Shown here one piece after another: positions 48,794 to 61,700 of a stretch of 64,000 bases of DNA. The translations under genes and the position numbers were made by a program. The stretch is from Ptychodera flava. Lineage: Eukaryota > Hemichordata > Enteropneusta > Ptychoderidae. Below the pieces are notes generated by a model that was not told where the DNA came from, searched no databases, and worked only from the letters and a program-made list of their open reading frames with translations. Each line of letters opens with the position of its first letter. The first letter of the stretch is position 1. Location of the stretch: positions 32,481,841-32,545,840 of the forward strand of contig NC_091940.1 of the NCBI RefSeq assembly GCF_041260155.1. The letters are read 5' to 3'.

Positions 48794-51700
48794 AAATTTC
48801 AAGCAGAGGGGTCATTTCCCCCTTGCCAGTGAAACCTGAAGAAAACACTGAGCTGTAACCATCTTCACGCTGTATAGGCAGTATTAGCAGATATTTTCCT
48901 GCCCCCACCATTCATGTCAGAGTTGTTCCTTGGCATATGAAAACAGGTATATTAGTGGACAGCAGACCATATGCTGATGTTCATCAACTAGGGAAAAACA
49001 CTTGGTGAACATAAATAAATTCACTTGCCCATGCACACCGACATTCTACAAACACTAGAATGCCTACCATGGCAATGACACACAAGAGCTTCCCAATCCA
49101 TAATCTTCAAATTACCTTCATTAGTGTGGGGTTGCAGCATAGCAATTTTGTAATTGTCAACTTCATGAAGGGAACTGAGTATCAGTGTGTCACAATTTGT
49201 TCTGTAAAACACCATTTTTACTCCTTCACCAGCACCTATCAGAACCCCTGCCATACATATCCCTAAACAGAAGAAAGCAGCCCCAGCATTGCCAGCTTTG
49301 CAAGTACCTAGCACACAGGTCACCAGAAAGAGGACAAGGTAATGCTATTCCCTGTAAATTCCTTTAAACACCAGACATGTGCATGTGCTACTACTTTCAG
49401 TAGCCAGCAAAATAATTCTGATTAGGTATCGCATTTCTCATATACTGAACATTTCATATCCCATAGGATTCAATGGTAACTTGTTCATGACACAGCGGGC
49501 CACATAGTCATTATTTGACAGAAACTCACTCTGAACTATTTCTGAGCAGTGTAACACTAACAGTGATTCAAATCTATTCATGTGTGGTTCAGTGATGAAA
49601 ATCATTTTATTCGTCACAGATTTTCATCTAGGATGGGAATCAAACATATGATTGTCATTGACAAATCAAACCAAGTATTCTGATCGAAAATTATGTTTGA
49701 GAAACCTGTAAAAATGTAGTCCCAACAAGAGACTATGTACCCTCAAGGCAGGTGACCATTTGCCCTCCTGATGTTGGGAAAACGGTCACCTGCCCTTGGC
49801 CACATAATCCCTTGTTGAAGTCATTATGTATATTATATGTACAAGCAAATAAATATAGTCAATTACAGCAGAATTCACATGACTTTCAATGGTTCTTTCT
49901 TTCACATTCATCTATTTGACCATTGGAGTCAAATAAATTACAAGCATGTGTAAGTAATTTTGACAATGCGTGAAGTGTAGTAGGTGCAGTTGTTAAACCC
50001 ATTACACACCCGGAAACCCAATCAATGTTTTGAAACTTTTGTTCATATTTTGCTCCGGGAAATTTCAAATTGTTCTCCTTCAGAATCAGTTGTAAAAATC
50101 AGGGGTCACTGTAGAAAGTTTGGGAATAGAGAAACAAATTACCCAAAATTTACTATTATGAGTATTTGCAATTCAAAATAATCTTAAGGGGAAAAAATTA
50201 CAAATCCTTATTGTTACAAAACAAGATGGTGAAACTTTACTCTCCAGGCTTCAGAATGAGGACACACAAGCAGTAGACCAGAAAAATATTGTAAATATCT
50301 TTAGTGTTCGGAAAAGTTTCACCCTGCCACGTTATACCTCACATTGGACTCTTCATACATGCATCTATCTATCTGTTAATTCACTCATTGAAGTCTGCCC
50401 TCACTCACATTCAAAGTATGAAACGGAATAAAACAGTGCAACAAAACTGGTGCCCTTTGATCTATGATGGAGAAATTAATCAGTCTCAATAGCACTACTG
50501 CCAGAACTCTGTCCACTGGTGCTTCTTTATTCTGGGCGTGGAGCATGGAAAGCCAGTCTACATGTGACTCTGTAGACCCTGAGAGATTGACGCACAATAT
50601 GATGTATTCTACAAACAGTACACAGTAAGTGGAATTCTAGCATTCCTGGTGAACTGTGCCCTTCTCTTGAATTTATGTACTACTATTTGCCAGATCTTCC
50701 TCCAAAGGCATCGTTGAAGATGAAGTCAGCGATTCTTTCGAAACCAGGAAAACTCCAAGCTTCAAGCGGCGGAGAGCACAGAGAATGTCGGTGGGTACCT
50801 TTGGTAGAGGTGTACAGGAGAAAATGAGAGAAGACGAAACCACTGATGACAGTCAAGAAGACCCAAGTAGTCAAGAGGAGATGAGAGAAACCGTAGAAGA
50901 GCAGGAAACTCAGAAAAATCAATCAGCAAGGTAGATCAGATTCTCCCAGTGTCAACAATTTTCCTGCAAGGCTCATTTTTTGCCATCAGCTCTAGTTCGC
51001 TATATCTGTAAAAGCAAATATGTCCCATACAACATATTTTAGCAGACTTGACCATCTGAAGATTTCTATAAACATGCATGAATGTGATTTCTCTGACCTG
51101 TGCATTTCACAGTGGTTTATGTCTCAGCAATCGTATAGTTACTGTGACCTTAACACTGATTTTGAATCACATGACCTTAAAGAGTTAAAGGGATAAGTGT
51201 GTACCAGTATATGAATTGATAGATCCTACATTTATTTCCAGTGTTCCATCATAATGAAATGTTTGTTGGCAATGGTGCTTTATTCTTTTTCAAGATATAA
51301 CAAAACCCGACATTTCGAAAACTTATTTCCTGTTTTTGGCAAATTTTTTCAGCGTACCAGAAATCATTTGTCTGTTCATCCCATTCAGTGGGATGGGAGC
51401 AGGGCTTTTGTAAAATGGAGCATGTATACATATGCTTCTATGAAACAAAAGTGGCCAAAATTATGCACAAGATAGCTCATTTGTTCCTTTCAAATGATAG
51501 CTTAGAGCGCTTAGAAATATTGGTGGTATTGTGATTAAGTATTCATGCAGCAGCAGAGGCAACAATATGTTGCACACAAGTCACAGGGAATTTAGAAACT
51601 CTGCAATGCTGCAAACATGCTAAATTTCTAATTCTAGGGATCTTGTCATTGTTTCTGAAATGTCAACCAAAAACTTCTGAAACTGCGTAATGTTTGTGCT

Positions 51701-54700
51701 GAATCCATCATTTATTCTTTGATTTTCTCATTCCATCACTGAACAAACAGAGCCATAGTTGGTGAAGCAGACATGTCTGGCGATTACAAAAAAGTTCCCA
51801 ATTTCAAACGTCGAGCACAGCATCGGATGTCACTTGGAACATTCAGCAGAGGTGTCAGAGAGAGGATGGCAGAGGATTATGGTGATGGAAATGTTGACAG
51901 TCAAACTGAATCCAGTGCAGTATCATCAGGAGAAATTGGACAACCAGAGATGTGAGTTCAATATACATAGTAAAGTTCCATTCCAAGTTTTTGCTTAAAG
52001 TTTCCTAGAGGAACCTTTCAACCGTTCTCTTTAAAATCAAGAGTAAAAATTGTAAGGTATCGGACAAATTTTGGTACTATAGAACTAGATTACCTTAACT
52101 TTACCAATCTTTAGAATTCAAAATAACTGCCATCCATGTGTAAATAATGTGGGGAAAAATTAAAATTTTCAATTTGAAAAAAAACTAAGTTAATGAGTTA
52201 ATCAATAAGCTTCACAATGAACCCCATAAGTGGTAGACCAAAAAGGTATTGTAAAAGTTTGGGAGTCAGATTGTCTGTCCCTGAGCTGCATTCTACTTTA
52301 AAATCTCTGGTGTGTTTCTCTCAGGGAGTCCACGCTAACTGAAGTGTTCCCATCAAGTCAATCTGACGACAATGAGAAAAGTGACACTGTTCAGCAGCCA
52401 TTGGAACAAAGGGAGTCTATTGAGATGTCAGAGAGAGAGGATCAAGAAATGATACTACTTGAAGATGGTCCAGATGTTGACAAGACTGAATCCAATGTCA
52501 CTGTCACAGACACCGGAGATGTCATTGAATCTGAAGAAATGAGGTGGCTATCACATTTTGTTTGTCTTCACAACTCCTCTCACTGCTCTTTAATATTCAG
52601 ACACTGAGAGAAATGGGTTTTTGAAATAACTTTATCTGAATTCCCATTCATTGCATTGAATGCTTCACATTTGGCAAATGACCGCCAGGTCTCAGGCTTC
52701 AAACCATTGTACTTATGCAATATCTAATATTCATCTCCATAGGGTATGCATCTTATATATATTCAGTGACTTGCTGTTTGCTTCTCTGTAGGGAACCTAT
52801 TGAGGGCGATGTTCAAACTGATGCAGTGGATGAGGAGGTAGCCAGAGACAGTGCTGAACTGGAAGAAGAGAGAGTGGTAGCAGAAAGGCTTGAAGGATCA
52901 GAAAAACTAAGCCCAATTGCACAGGACGACAATCAAGATGATGATCTTGTCAACAATGGTGATGATAATGATGATGATGAAGTTCAGGAAAGAGATGAAC
53001 AAGTCTATGAAAAAGGTGATGACATTGATGAAGAGGTTGCCCCTGATGAGGAGGAGGATGTTGCTGTTGCTGGTTCTTCTGGAGATGAACTTGATGATAT
53101 CAATGACAATGTAGTTCAAGATGACATCAGAGATGGCCAAGCTTCAGGGAAGAGTGCCACATCAAAAGATACAGCCCAGGCTGGTCCATCCGGAAGGTAA
53201 TGATAACAGCTGTGTACTGACAGATAGGAAAACAATTTGTTTTCAATGGGACAAAATAGAAGATTTATTATGATTTACAGAATGTAAATCAACATGAAAA
53301 TTGTTATCAACTCCAATTTACTAGCTAGGTCCAGTAAACACTAGATACATCAGAAGTGATACAACTCAATTTAAAATATTGTTATTCATCAATGGCTATG
53401 ATTCTCATTTGTTTTCCACAGGCAAACTGTGAAAAGAGTCAGAAAACCACCGGGTATGAAAACAGTCTTCCCAAGAAGCCTGACCAAGAACATATTCACG
53501 TTCTATTCAAAGTTAAAAGTGAGACCACAGGCAATGGAGTCAGTGTATGCAGGGTAAGAAATATTTAAGTTACCGGTAATTCTTGTTATGAATAAGTGAA
53601 AATGTACATTTTTCAATCCACTAGTTTACCCCTCCTCGTCACTCACTCCAGGCTGTCTGTTGTGCAGAATTCTTAGAAAATTAGCTGTTAAAGTTAGAAA
53701 TGACATTATTATGATATTTTTATCAGTTTGGCTTTCATAAAGATGAAATTCTCTTGTCTCTCACAACACACTTTTACAATGATTGTAATGCTTTGATGAC
53801 ACTACATTGTGTTCTTGTATCAGTATGATCATGTCACGTTGACTACCACCATCAAGAATAATTTTGTCTCGCTAGGTGGAAAAACATATCATGAGTTAAA
53901 ACATATTATAAAGGATTTTGGTCTTGAAAACGTGAGTTTTTTACACAACGTATGTAGTATTCTCTTCAACCCAATTGACAGAGTTGAATTCTTGATCAAA
54001 TTATCGGTAATCCCGTCACCATTAATAGTACTTCACTTTTTATTTTCAGCTCAGAGAAGTTTCTACAGAAGAGTTTTAAATTCCTACATCTATATGCAAA
54101 GCATGCCAACAGGAAAACTATAACAAAGGAAGATGTCGAATTACTCATGAGAAGGTACAGTTTCAAGTTTTTGAAAAATTCTGCCATTTGCAAAACAGGA
54201 TTATGTTCTTGAGCATGATTTGTTTTAATAATGGTCACGGTGTCATTCCAGAGCTGTAACTGTCAATATAAGCTTTCCCATTAATATTTAAATTTGGGCG
54301 GGTTATATTTTAAGGTAAAATGCACAGATATTCAGACTCTCATATTTCAACAATAGTTTGCTGGCATACTGCTTGTATTGTTTCACTTTGAAGCTTGTGT
54401 AGTAAGTGAAATTCTCATTGTCTTCTTTTTATGAAAATCAAAAATCAGAAGTCTTTTCCCCTCACAAGGATACACTCACATGTAGGTACAGAGGCCATTT
54501 TGAATTTCAAATATCAGTAAATTTTAGGCAATTGTTTTCTGGGACCAAAATTTGCATTGTGACCCTGGTATGTATCCTTGATTTTCCAAGAGAATGGTGA
54601 GTTTCCATGAGGAAAGGTTTATGAAAACATTAAGGCTGTGCCTGCTTGCAGGGACAGCACAACATTCCATATTTTACCGATTTGTTTTTCTATGCTGTGG

Positions 54701-54883
54701 TATGTATACTGGAACTACAGTGTTACTGGTGCTATTGTTTATTTCTCCTCTTGCAGGCAGAGATTTGTAACAGACAAGCAGTCACTTAACAACCTGATTG
54801 AGAAGATGCTGCCATTGGAGTACAGACAGGAATTGATTCCAATTGCTAGATCTGGAAACAAGCTTGAGCCCAAGCCAAAGTAG
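47409..54883 (+). CDS. CENPT: Centromere protein T, 9 coding exons, complete
   Basis: CENP-T is an inner kinetochore protein. Its N-terminus recruits the NDC80 and MIS12 complexes, and its C-terminal histone fold pairs with CENP-W on DNA. Exons 47409-47444, 47852-48077, 50708-50930, 51751-51951, 52325-52543, 52792-53196, 53422-53553, 54050-54154 and 54757-54883 give 557 aa; human is 561. MSHEPEETPRTL starts the protein; an in-frame ATG at 47400 is an alternative. CDK-type TPRTL motifs begin at residues 8 and 76 (human T11, T85). Exons 3 and 4 each carry an RRAQ-RMS-GTF-RGV motif. Exon 6 is Glu/Asp-rich. The histone fold and tail read FTFYSKLKVRPQAMESVYAG, then AKHANRKTITKEDVELLMRR and LPLEYRQELIPIARSGN, aligning residue for residue with human. 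The exon 3 start is the least certain: a stronger CAG at 50693 would need another exon. Confidence 0.92.
48113..48256. repeat. ~144-bp foldback element with TGACGTCA in both arms
   Basis: The arms carry CCACAAACTGATGACGTCAA and its complement, with outer ends ATTTTACAA and TTGTAAAAT. Each arm holds TGACGTCA, the palindromic CRE core. It lies 36 bp after CENPT exon 2. Confidence 0.85.
48764..48796. repeat. 20-C run followed by 13-A run
   Basis: Longest homopolymer of the window, in CENPT intron 2. Its exact length is likely to be affected by sequencing error. Confidence 0.8.
50020..50310 (+). repeat. Dispersed ~300-bp repeat, copy 3
   Basis: Has AAATTACCCAAAATTT, CAATTCAAAATAATC, GCTTCAGAATGAGG and GTAGACCAGAAAAATATTGT in the family order. 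It lies in CENPT intron 2. Confidence 0.6.
51990..52320 (+). repeat. Dispersed ~300-bp repeat, copy 4
   Basis: Contains GAATTCAAAATAACTGCCAT, GCTTCACAATGAACCCC, GTGGTAGACCAAAAAGGTAT and CTGTCCCTGAGCTGCATTC. It fills CENPT intron 4 right up to the acceptor of exon 5. Confidence 0.7.
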
Positions 54884-55029
54884 TAATCAGCTTTGGGAAT
54901 GTGTAAATAGACAATGGAATTCATGAAAGATTTTACAGGACATTTACACTGCCAAGACACTTGCAAATACTGTGTGAGTTATCTCTGTCCTTGTGTCTTC
55001 AGACACGCTATTTTGAAAAGTAATGTTTT

Positions 55030-55130
55030 AATGACCAACATAAACCCTTTCATCACCATGGTTTGGCCCAATCCTATTGTTTGCAAGGGAAAGAGGACCT
55101 CTCTATGGAAGGGAATGGGTTGAAAGGATA
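55030..55130 (-). repeat. Short MITE-like repeat, copy 3, inverted
   Basis: On the minus strand it reads like the 3749 copy: CCTTTCAACCCATTCCCTTC, then TTGGGCCAAACCATGGTGAT. Moderately diverged. Confidence 0.5.
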
Positions 55131-56109
55131 GGTTTGTGAAGAGGGAATGAAATTTTCATTTTGTCCATTTTGCATACTTTTGAAAGAAAACTGATTCACT
55201 CTTGTGATGTAAAGAAAAATAACCATTTGTTTACAAGTGTCATATACAAAGAGAATGGCAGACACGTACATAAAACAGAACAAGAAACAATTTTCATTGC
55301 CTTTTCAAATGGCAATGAGATATTAGAATATCATCAGTACACAGCTTTGATGAGGCTGAAAAGATACCAATGCAGTGTAAGTTAAGCATATGGACTTAGA
55401 ACTGTGTTAAATTTGTCTGTATTGTATCTGCAGAAAATTTCAAGCAGTCATTCATTTCTTATGTTCTTTTCTAACTATCTTAAAAATATTTTATACAATT
55501 TCACTGCCAAGTTGTTTTCCAGATATTATCAATCACATTATTTTTCATAGAGTGTATATTGTGTGGATAAGTATTGAAGTAAGGTTGCCTGCACACAGAG
55601 AGAGATGCCATAGAGCTCTCAATGGATCACGCTATTTTGAAATAGAAATATTTACATTCCCATGCTGATATTTCACAGTGTTTACTTGAAAATTTCAACA
55701 AACAGGTGCATAGTTTTAATTCTCTAATAACTTCTCTATTCCTCTTGTACGATTACTTTGGTCTACTATACATATGGTCCATTTTAGCAAAATGACTTGG
55801 GGACTGCATCAACATGCACTGGTTTTTCAAAAAAGCTGCTACAATCTGCTTGAAAGACTGGCATTTGGTAGAAAGTCTGTGTATTTATGTTTGATATTCT
55901 GCTTTAGAACTAGTATATTGGAAAGTAGCCACCAATTGTAGTGTATGATGAGATTGTCCAGCCCGGTATAAACTACAATACTTTACTGTTACCAAGGTGA
56001 GGGTATGATGAAGAATGTGTTGGGCAGACTCAAGTTATCGTTTGTATGAGCACAGAAGAATACAATGTTGAAGCAAGTTACAGTAATACATGCCTCAAAA
56101 TTGAAAGGC

Positions 56110-56370
56110 AAACTTTCAACCCAACTTCCAATCAGGAAATTTTACACCATCCCCATTTCAAAATGAAGAATATAAATTCAGGGGTGACACATCAAAATTC
56201 AAAATAGCTGCCATCCCTGTGTTATCTGTATATTTTCAATCAACAAGTTTAATTACTCCAAGAGCTTCAAAATGAGCCGGCACAAGTGGTAGACCAAAAG
56301 AGCATTATAAAAGTTTTGAGTCAGAATATCTGTCCCAAAGTCACTGAGCACATGCTATGCCTTAAGTAAG
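56110..56370 (+). repeat. Dispersed ~300-bp repeat, copy 5
   Basis: Contains AATTCAAAATAGCTGCCATC, AGCTTCAAAATGAGCC, GTGGTAGACCAAAAGAGCAT and a TCTGTCCCAAAG late box in the family order. Confidence 0.65.
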
Positions 56371-56668
56371 TGTGTACCAGTCCTAGTATCAGAATTTATG
56401 CTTCTGCCTGTGCCGAGTTTACTTGGACTGACGTCCTGCTTCTGTAGGCAATACAGAGCACTTGTAAACTTACATATTTGGTGCATTAAGTCACAGAAGT
56501 AGCCAAGCTTTTTTCGGTAAACATCTTCCTGGATGTAAAGTGCAAAATTGCAAAATTGTTTACCACCAGGTTATCTGAATACCAGCAGGTTTTTAGGAGT
56601 TTGAGTACAGGACTTTGTCAAAATTAATTACAGCAGCTTTGGGCAACAAGGACATTTCATAATATACA

Positions 56669-56928
56669 CAAGGTCTGTACACTCCTGAAAAAGTCCTTGA
56701 ATTTCATAGCCTCTTGGAAAGTCCTGAAAAAGTCCTTGAGTATGAAATTGAGTTCTTGAAAATTCTTGAAAATTTAAAATCCAAAACTTTATAAGATTAT
56801 CAGTCTTGATATCATGAAAATGATATATTTCACAAATGTATATTGGACCTTGAAAAGTCTTTTGAAAATTGCAGAAAGAATCTATGAAAGTCCTTGAATT
56901 TTAAGTTGCTTTGAGTGTATGGACCCTG
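56669..56928. mobile_element. ~260-bp MITE with AAAGTCCTTGAA repeats
   Basis: The left end CAAGGTCTGTACACTC mirrors the right end GAGTGTATGGACCCTG. The interior repeats AAAGTCCTTGAA-type words several times, ending AAAGTCCTTGAATTTTAAG. No transposase is present. Confidence 0.65.
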
Positions 56929-58731
56929 TATACAAGTCAGACACATTGGTCTTCACTACAAAACAATGAAGCAGACTGCCATTTGTAAAAAATATTACTT
57001 TTTTATTTTTTTCACAGAAATAAAAGTTAAAAAAATTTTTCATGCTCTGTCTCCAACTTTAATGGCATAAACATCCTACACTATTCTGGAATGACGCACA
57101 AATTTCAGATCAGTATCAAAGTGTTTGAAAAATTTCATCCATGATTTTCCTAGAAGTCAATTTATCTATTGTATCTTACAGGTAGGAGATTTCTTCTTTA
57201 AAAATTTACTGGATACCAGTACATGTTCAACCCGGTGACAAATTCTGCTGTGGCAAGGCAGTCTACCGAAGCACTACCAAATTGTCAAAACTTCTCAAGT
57301 GTCTTTAAACTTTTAGTGATTTTAATCTCAAAGATCCTGTCTCTGTCATGAGATGTCTACCAGCCCTTCTAATTTATGTGAAGAATTTACTCCTTAATGA
57401 TGACAGGCAGTCTAATCAGAATGTAACACAAAAATCAGCTCAGTCTGTATTTCATCAACTTCTACATCTTCAGTTTTCTTATTTCCAAAGTTGACATACA
57501 AATCACAGATTGTTATCACTTAATCACCATTCTTGCACCATCAGCACAGGATGATTTGTGTTTCATTTTGTACACCACTGTGGCAAAATCAAATGTCCAC
57601 GGCATTGATTGAAATATGTACTAATAGTATGAAGTGACATCGTGAATGCCACTAGGTTGTGTATTACAGAAGTGTTCAGAGTGTTCTTGAAGTGTGTCTG
57701 ACATTTATGCCAGCAGTCAGCTAGCCTGGCATGTCAGAATCTGATCAAAGTCTTTCAGCACAGCCATATTATTCTCTTGGTTGCCTGTTTTGCACCGTCC
57801 TAAGATACTGGGTAGTGTCAAAATAATAGCAGTCAATGTTAACTGCTAAATAATGCCCGTGTAGCCCAAAATTATCCTAAATTCCAGTATGCTTTCAGTG
57901 AGCAGAACTTTGTACAAGCTGCATAACTGTCCATTTGACTTCCAGTCTGATGGAATTAGGGATATCCTATGTGAACAAACAAACTTCTATGTCATTGATG
58001 ATGCTGGATGACTTCCAAAACACAGCTCTTCTCTATGTATCCCTCTTGAACGAATTAAATGCCCATTTTCTCAGTGTATAGCAATTCTGTTTAAGACTTG
58101 ATTCCGTGTAAGGCATGCTACAAACACTAACTTTCCTTTTCTTTGACAATACTGTCAACTCCTACAGCCTCTGAAACAGAGTTGAATCCATCTTTCCTGA
58201 AATTTGATGAAAACAATGAAATCAAGATCATTGTCACTTTATATCACTTATAGCAGATGTTTTTTAAAGGATGGTTATTACACATGCTACAATAGTTTCC
58301 CAGTCATATTGCTTTGGTGCAGAGTATGCATAAGAAATCATGCACAGAACTGCACCATTTTTTTTGTAAGTGAACTTTTAACATTATAGCAAAATAGTGT
58401 TTCACATTCATGTTACAGCTAGTAATGGTACAAAACCTTGCATCTTTGAATCATCTGTAATTGTTGTATGAAAAAGTTACTGAATCACATTGAAATTGCT
58501 ACCATAGAAAATTTCTGTTGCACAGAGTTAAAAATTCACACTTTCAGTCGACTTTAGATATTTTGTCAGATAATGTGCGACTGTGTATTATAATATTCCT
58601 GATGTGGCACAGGATCTAGATGCTAAATAAAACATTACATCTTTCTGCCCTCTGTAATTTGAGAATGGGGCAGAACAAAACACAACAAAATTGTCCAAGT
58701 GGGAAGCTTTACGATGGAGTTGTTACCATTT

Positions 58732-61700
58732 TTACCTGAGCAGTTCATCTAACTCTCGCTTGATTTTGTTGACCACTGGAGGGCCATCAAATGCCAGGGC
58801 AGTGTACAGCTGTACCAGTGAAGCACCAGATCTGATTTTCTCATAGGCGTCAGCTCCACTACGTACACCACCAACACCAATTATTGGTAAATGACCTTCC
58901 AAGATGAGAACAAAACTTCAATCAACCAATATTGCCACAATTTGCCAACCGGCTTTCTTTTAGTCAAAACAGAAACTGCACATATCTCTGGTTTTGAACA
59001 GTGTTCGAAATAATCGGTGGCAATGGTGGCATTTGCCACCAAAAACTATCAATCTGCCACCAAAATTTTTTCTGGTGGTATTTTTCTGCCACTAAATTTG
59101 GGTCATCATGTCATCGATCCTACGGCTTGAACGAAGGAACACTGAAGGAACACGCGTCGTCTGACGGCGGAAAACTCATTAGCAAAAAAACCCGAACTAA
59201 TTGCGACATTTTGGCATGAATGAAAACATAGCGTGAATCCAAACTTGTGATTGGCTAATCTCCATATCGATGACAGCAGCTTTTGTTACACTTGACATGC
59301 TGTTGCCCTCTGTGATAGCCGCATATGCAGTCATAGGGCACAAGAGATAAAGCATGTTGTGACATTTGAAAACAAAGCCAAACTGCAGCCTGCATGAATT
59401 AAATAATAATAAATACTTGCAATTCATTAGCCAGTACAGGGCTCGAAAAATTCCTATCGCCAGACGCCCGTGGCTAGTGAATTTTGCGTTCGGGCAAGTA
59501 AAATCAATATGCTTCCCGTCCGATGGGCAAGTGCACCAGCGGGTGAATTAACTAAGCCCTGGACAATTCAAGCTTGAAAACGTATTTCATTATGTCTGTA
59601 CACGCCTACAATCATTGTAAGTCCTTCAACTCTCCAAAGTTTTTCTGAAAACCCTTGAAAATCCGCCCGACATCGCAAAATAATCGTTCTTGCTGTTGTA
59701 AAACACAAAAAGTCGTAAAAATAGAGTTTTGCGACATGTTCTCTACGACGACACGGAGTGAACTCACTGTTTTGTATGTGTATGCCGTAAAGTGGTATGC
59801 TCTTGACAGTGGTTGCCATTCTCTTTGTGCAAGTGTATGAGTTGTATGACAGTCGATCGGCTTCACGCGATAGTGTAATTGCACCATGTGCTTGGTAAAT
59901 GGATGTAAACTTATTCGAAGCCATGGATCTCGGCAAATGCTTACTGTTCAACGTAAATCAACACCCAGTTGAAAAATTACAAGTTTACATCGTAGTCGAA
60001 ACGGGCTCAGCCGACCAAGGAGGCCACACATTGCAGCTACGTAGTGCATGAGATGCAGACAGTTTCAAATTACGTGACTTGGTTGTTGGGAATCGGCTCT
60101 CACTTACAGAAAACAAATCTGCACTGAAGAGTAACGGAAACGAAACTTGAATCTTATCTGCTCTCTTGACGAATACATTTATCAAAATAAAACTTTGACA
60201 GACTGCTGTGCTCAGTGAGCAAACATGTAAACAGGTAAAAGGGTTGCAGATGTACATGTGCACATGCATTGGCAGATAAACACCAGCAGAGCAGTTGTTT
60301 GTGATCTCAGCTTGATAATAAAGAGCAGCAGCCAGCCATGCACATTGTAAATCACACAATCTTATTACTCTTATGCAAAGATTTTCATTTGGATTAGGTT
60401 GTGGAAAAATTCCAAATTCAAAGATGTTTTCTAGATGGCCAAATCTACAGAAAAGACTAAAGTATTCTCACATTTCTTCTGCGACATTTCAAATTTGGTA
60501 ATAGTCCTTCATTTTAACAAGATGTACATGTAGTTCATGTTTGAATATGTTTTTTCCCTCTTTGAATTCACTTCATATGGTCAAACTCTTGCTCTCTGTT
60601 ACAAATTACTGGTACAGTTATTAGAAATTTAGGGCAAGTAATTTTTCCTCTCGGCCAAGTAAAAATGAAATTCACGTGTCCCACAGTTAGTAAGTTTGAA
60701 AATTTTTTTTTGAGGCCTGCAGTATGGGTTGACTTTTTGTGACGTGTACTCACCATATTTTCAAGAATTTATAAATTAGAATGAGTATGTGGCAATGACA
60801 AAATGTTGTATTATACCGATCACATGATGTGTTAAACTGCCACCAGATTTTTCATAATTGCCACCTGATTTTATATCCGGTGGCAACTTTTGCCACAAGA
60901 AATAAAAAAGTATTTCTATCCCTGTCTCTGGTTTTGAAGACTGTAAGAATATAATTCTGAAGAGAAAATTAGATTTATATTATGCTGATTTACACAACAG
61001 ACTGAAAAAGTGTTGACCAGGTATTAATAAATGCACAATTAGGTTGATAAAGAAGATAAACCTCAGGACTTGCAAGTTCATACAAGTAAATATGGCTTAT
61101 GGCCAGGTCTGAATATTTCTCATATGTACATGTCAATGTGTTTATTAATTTCTACGTCCTAATTTGTGATATAAAATTGCAGTTTAACATAATATGCTGT
61201 AGCATTTTGTTACTCTGCTATTTTGAATGTGCCATGTCTATATTGTGGGTTAACCTGCTCCCAGTAAAAAGTTGAGGTTTTGTCTCATGTAAACCTGATG
61301 TGGAAGATTGCCTACCTCATAACAAAGTTGCAGGTGACTATGAAGTGCCCAGAATACCTGTGAATTTACTGTCCAGAATAATCTATCACTTACCCTGTGT
61401 TAGTTTGTACATATCCTTGACAGCACAAGTGGCCAAGTCTTTCAGTGGTGGTCCACTTAGTCCCCCAGTTTCCACTTTTTCTGGACTTTGTAAACTTTCT
61501 GGTCTGGTTACGGTTGTGTTGCTGACTATCAAACCATCAACTTTACACTAAAATTTAGGAGAACGCAAGTTGAAAAATAGCATGTCTTGACACTTGTCAA
61601 CTCCAACGATACTTCATTAGCATCTTGATATTTATTCCTTGAAAGCTTGTATTAATTATTAGAGTTAACTCATATTCAAATATAATATCAAAGAGGTCAA

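Larger units (their letters stand above)
54884..58731. other. Intergenic block between CENPT and DHODH 3' ends
   Basis: The genes converge here. It should hold the CENPT 3' UTR and any DHODH 3' UTR or last exon. Three repeats were recognised (55030, 56110 and 56669). An AATAAA lies near 57019 and another near 58625. No further gene was recognised. A DHODH-type GADH tail exon on the minus strand was looked for and not found. Confidence 0.5.

Noticed and set aside
50694-50707. CENPT exon 3 starting at the stronger CAG acceptor
   Set aside because: From exon 2 this start gives the wrong phase; 50708 keeps a continuous 557-aa frame. It stays possible if an unseen exon intervenes.
52907-53140. 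77-codon minus-strand frame rich in Ile
   Set aside because: It is the antisense shadow of the acidic GAT/GAA-rich CENPT exon 6.
53868-53930. Possible extra CENPT exon (GKTYHELKHIIKDFGLEN) between good splice-like sites
   Set aside because: Joining exon 53422-53553 directly to 54050-54154 aligns with human CENP-T without a gap, so this stretch is intronic.
59568-59951. 127-codon minus-strand frame in the DHODH intron
   Set aside because: It lies inside the 58999-60924 insertion, with no recognisable domain; chance or captured sequence cannot be separated.
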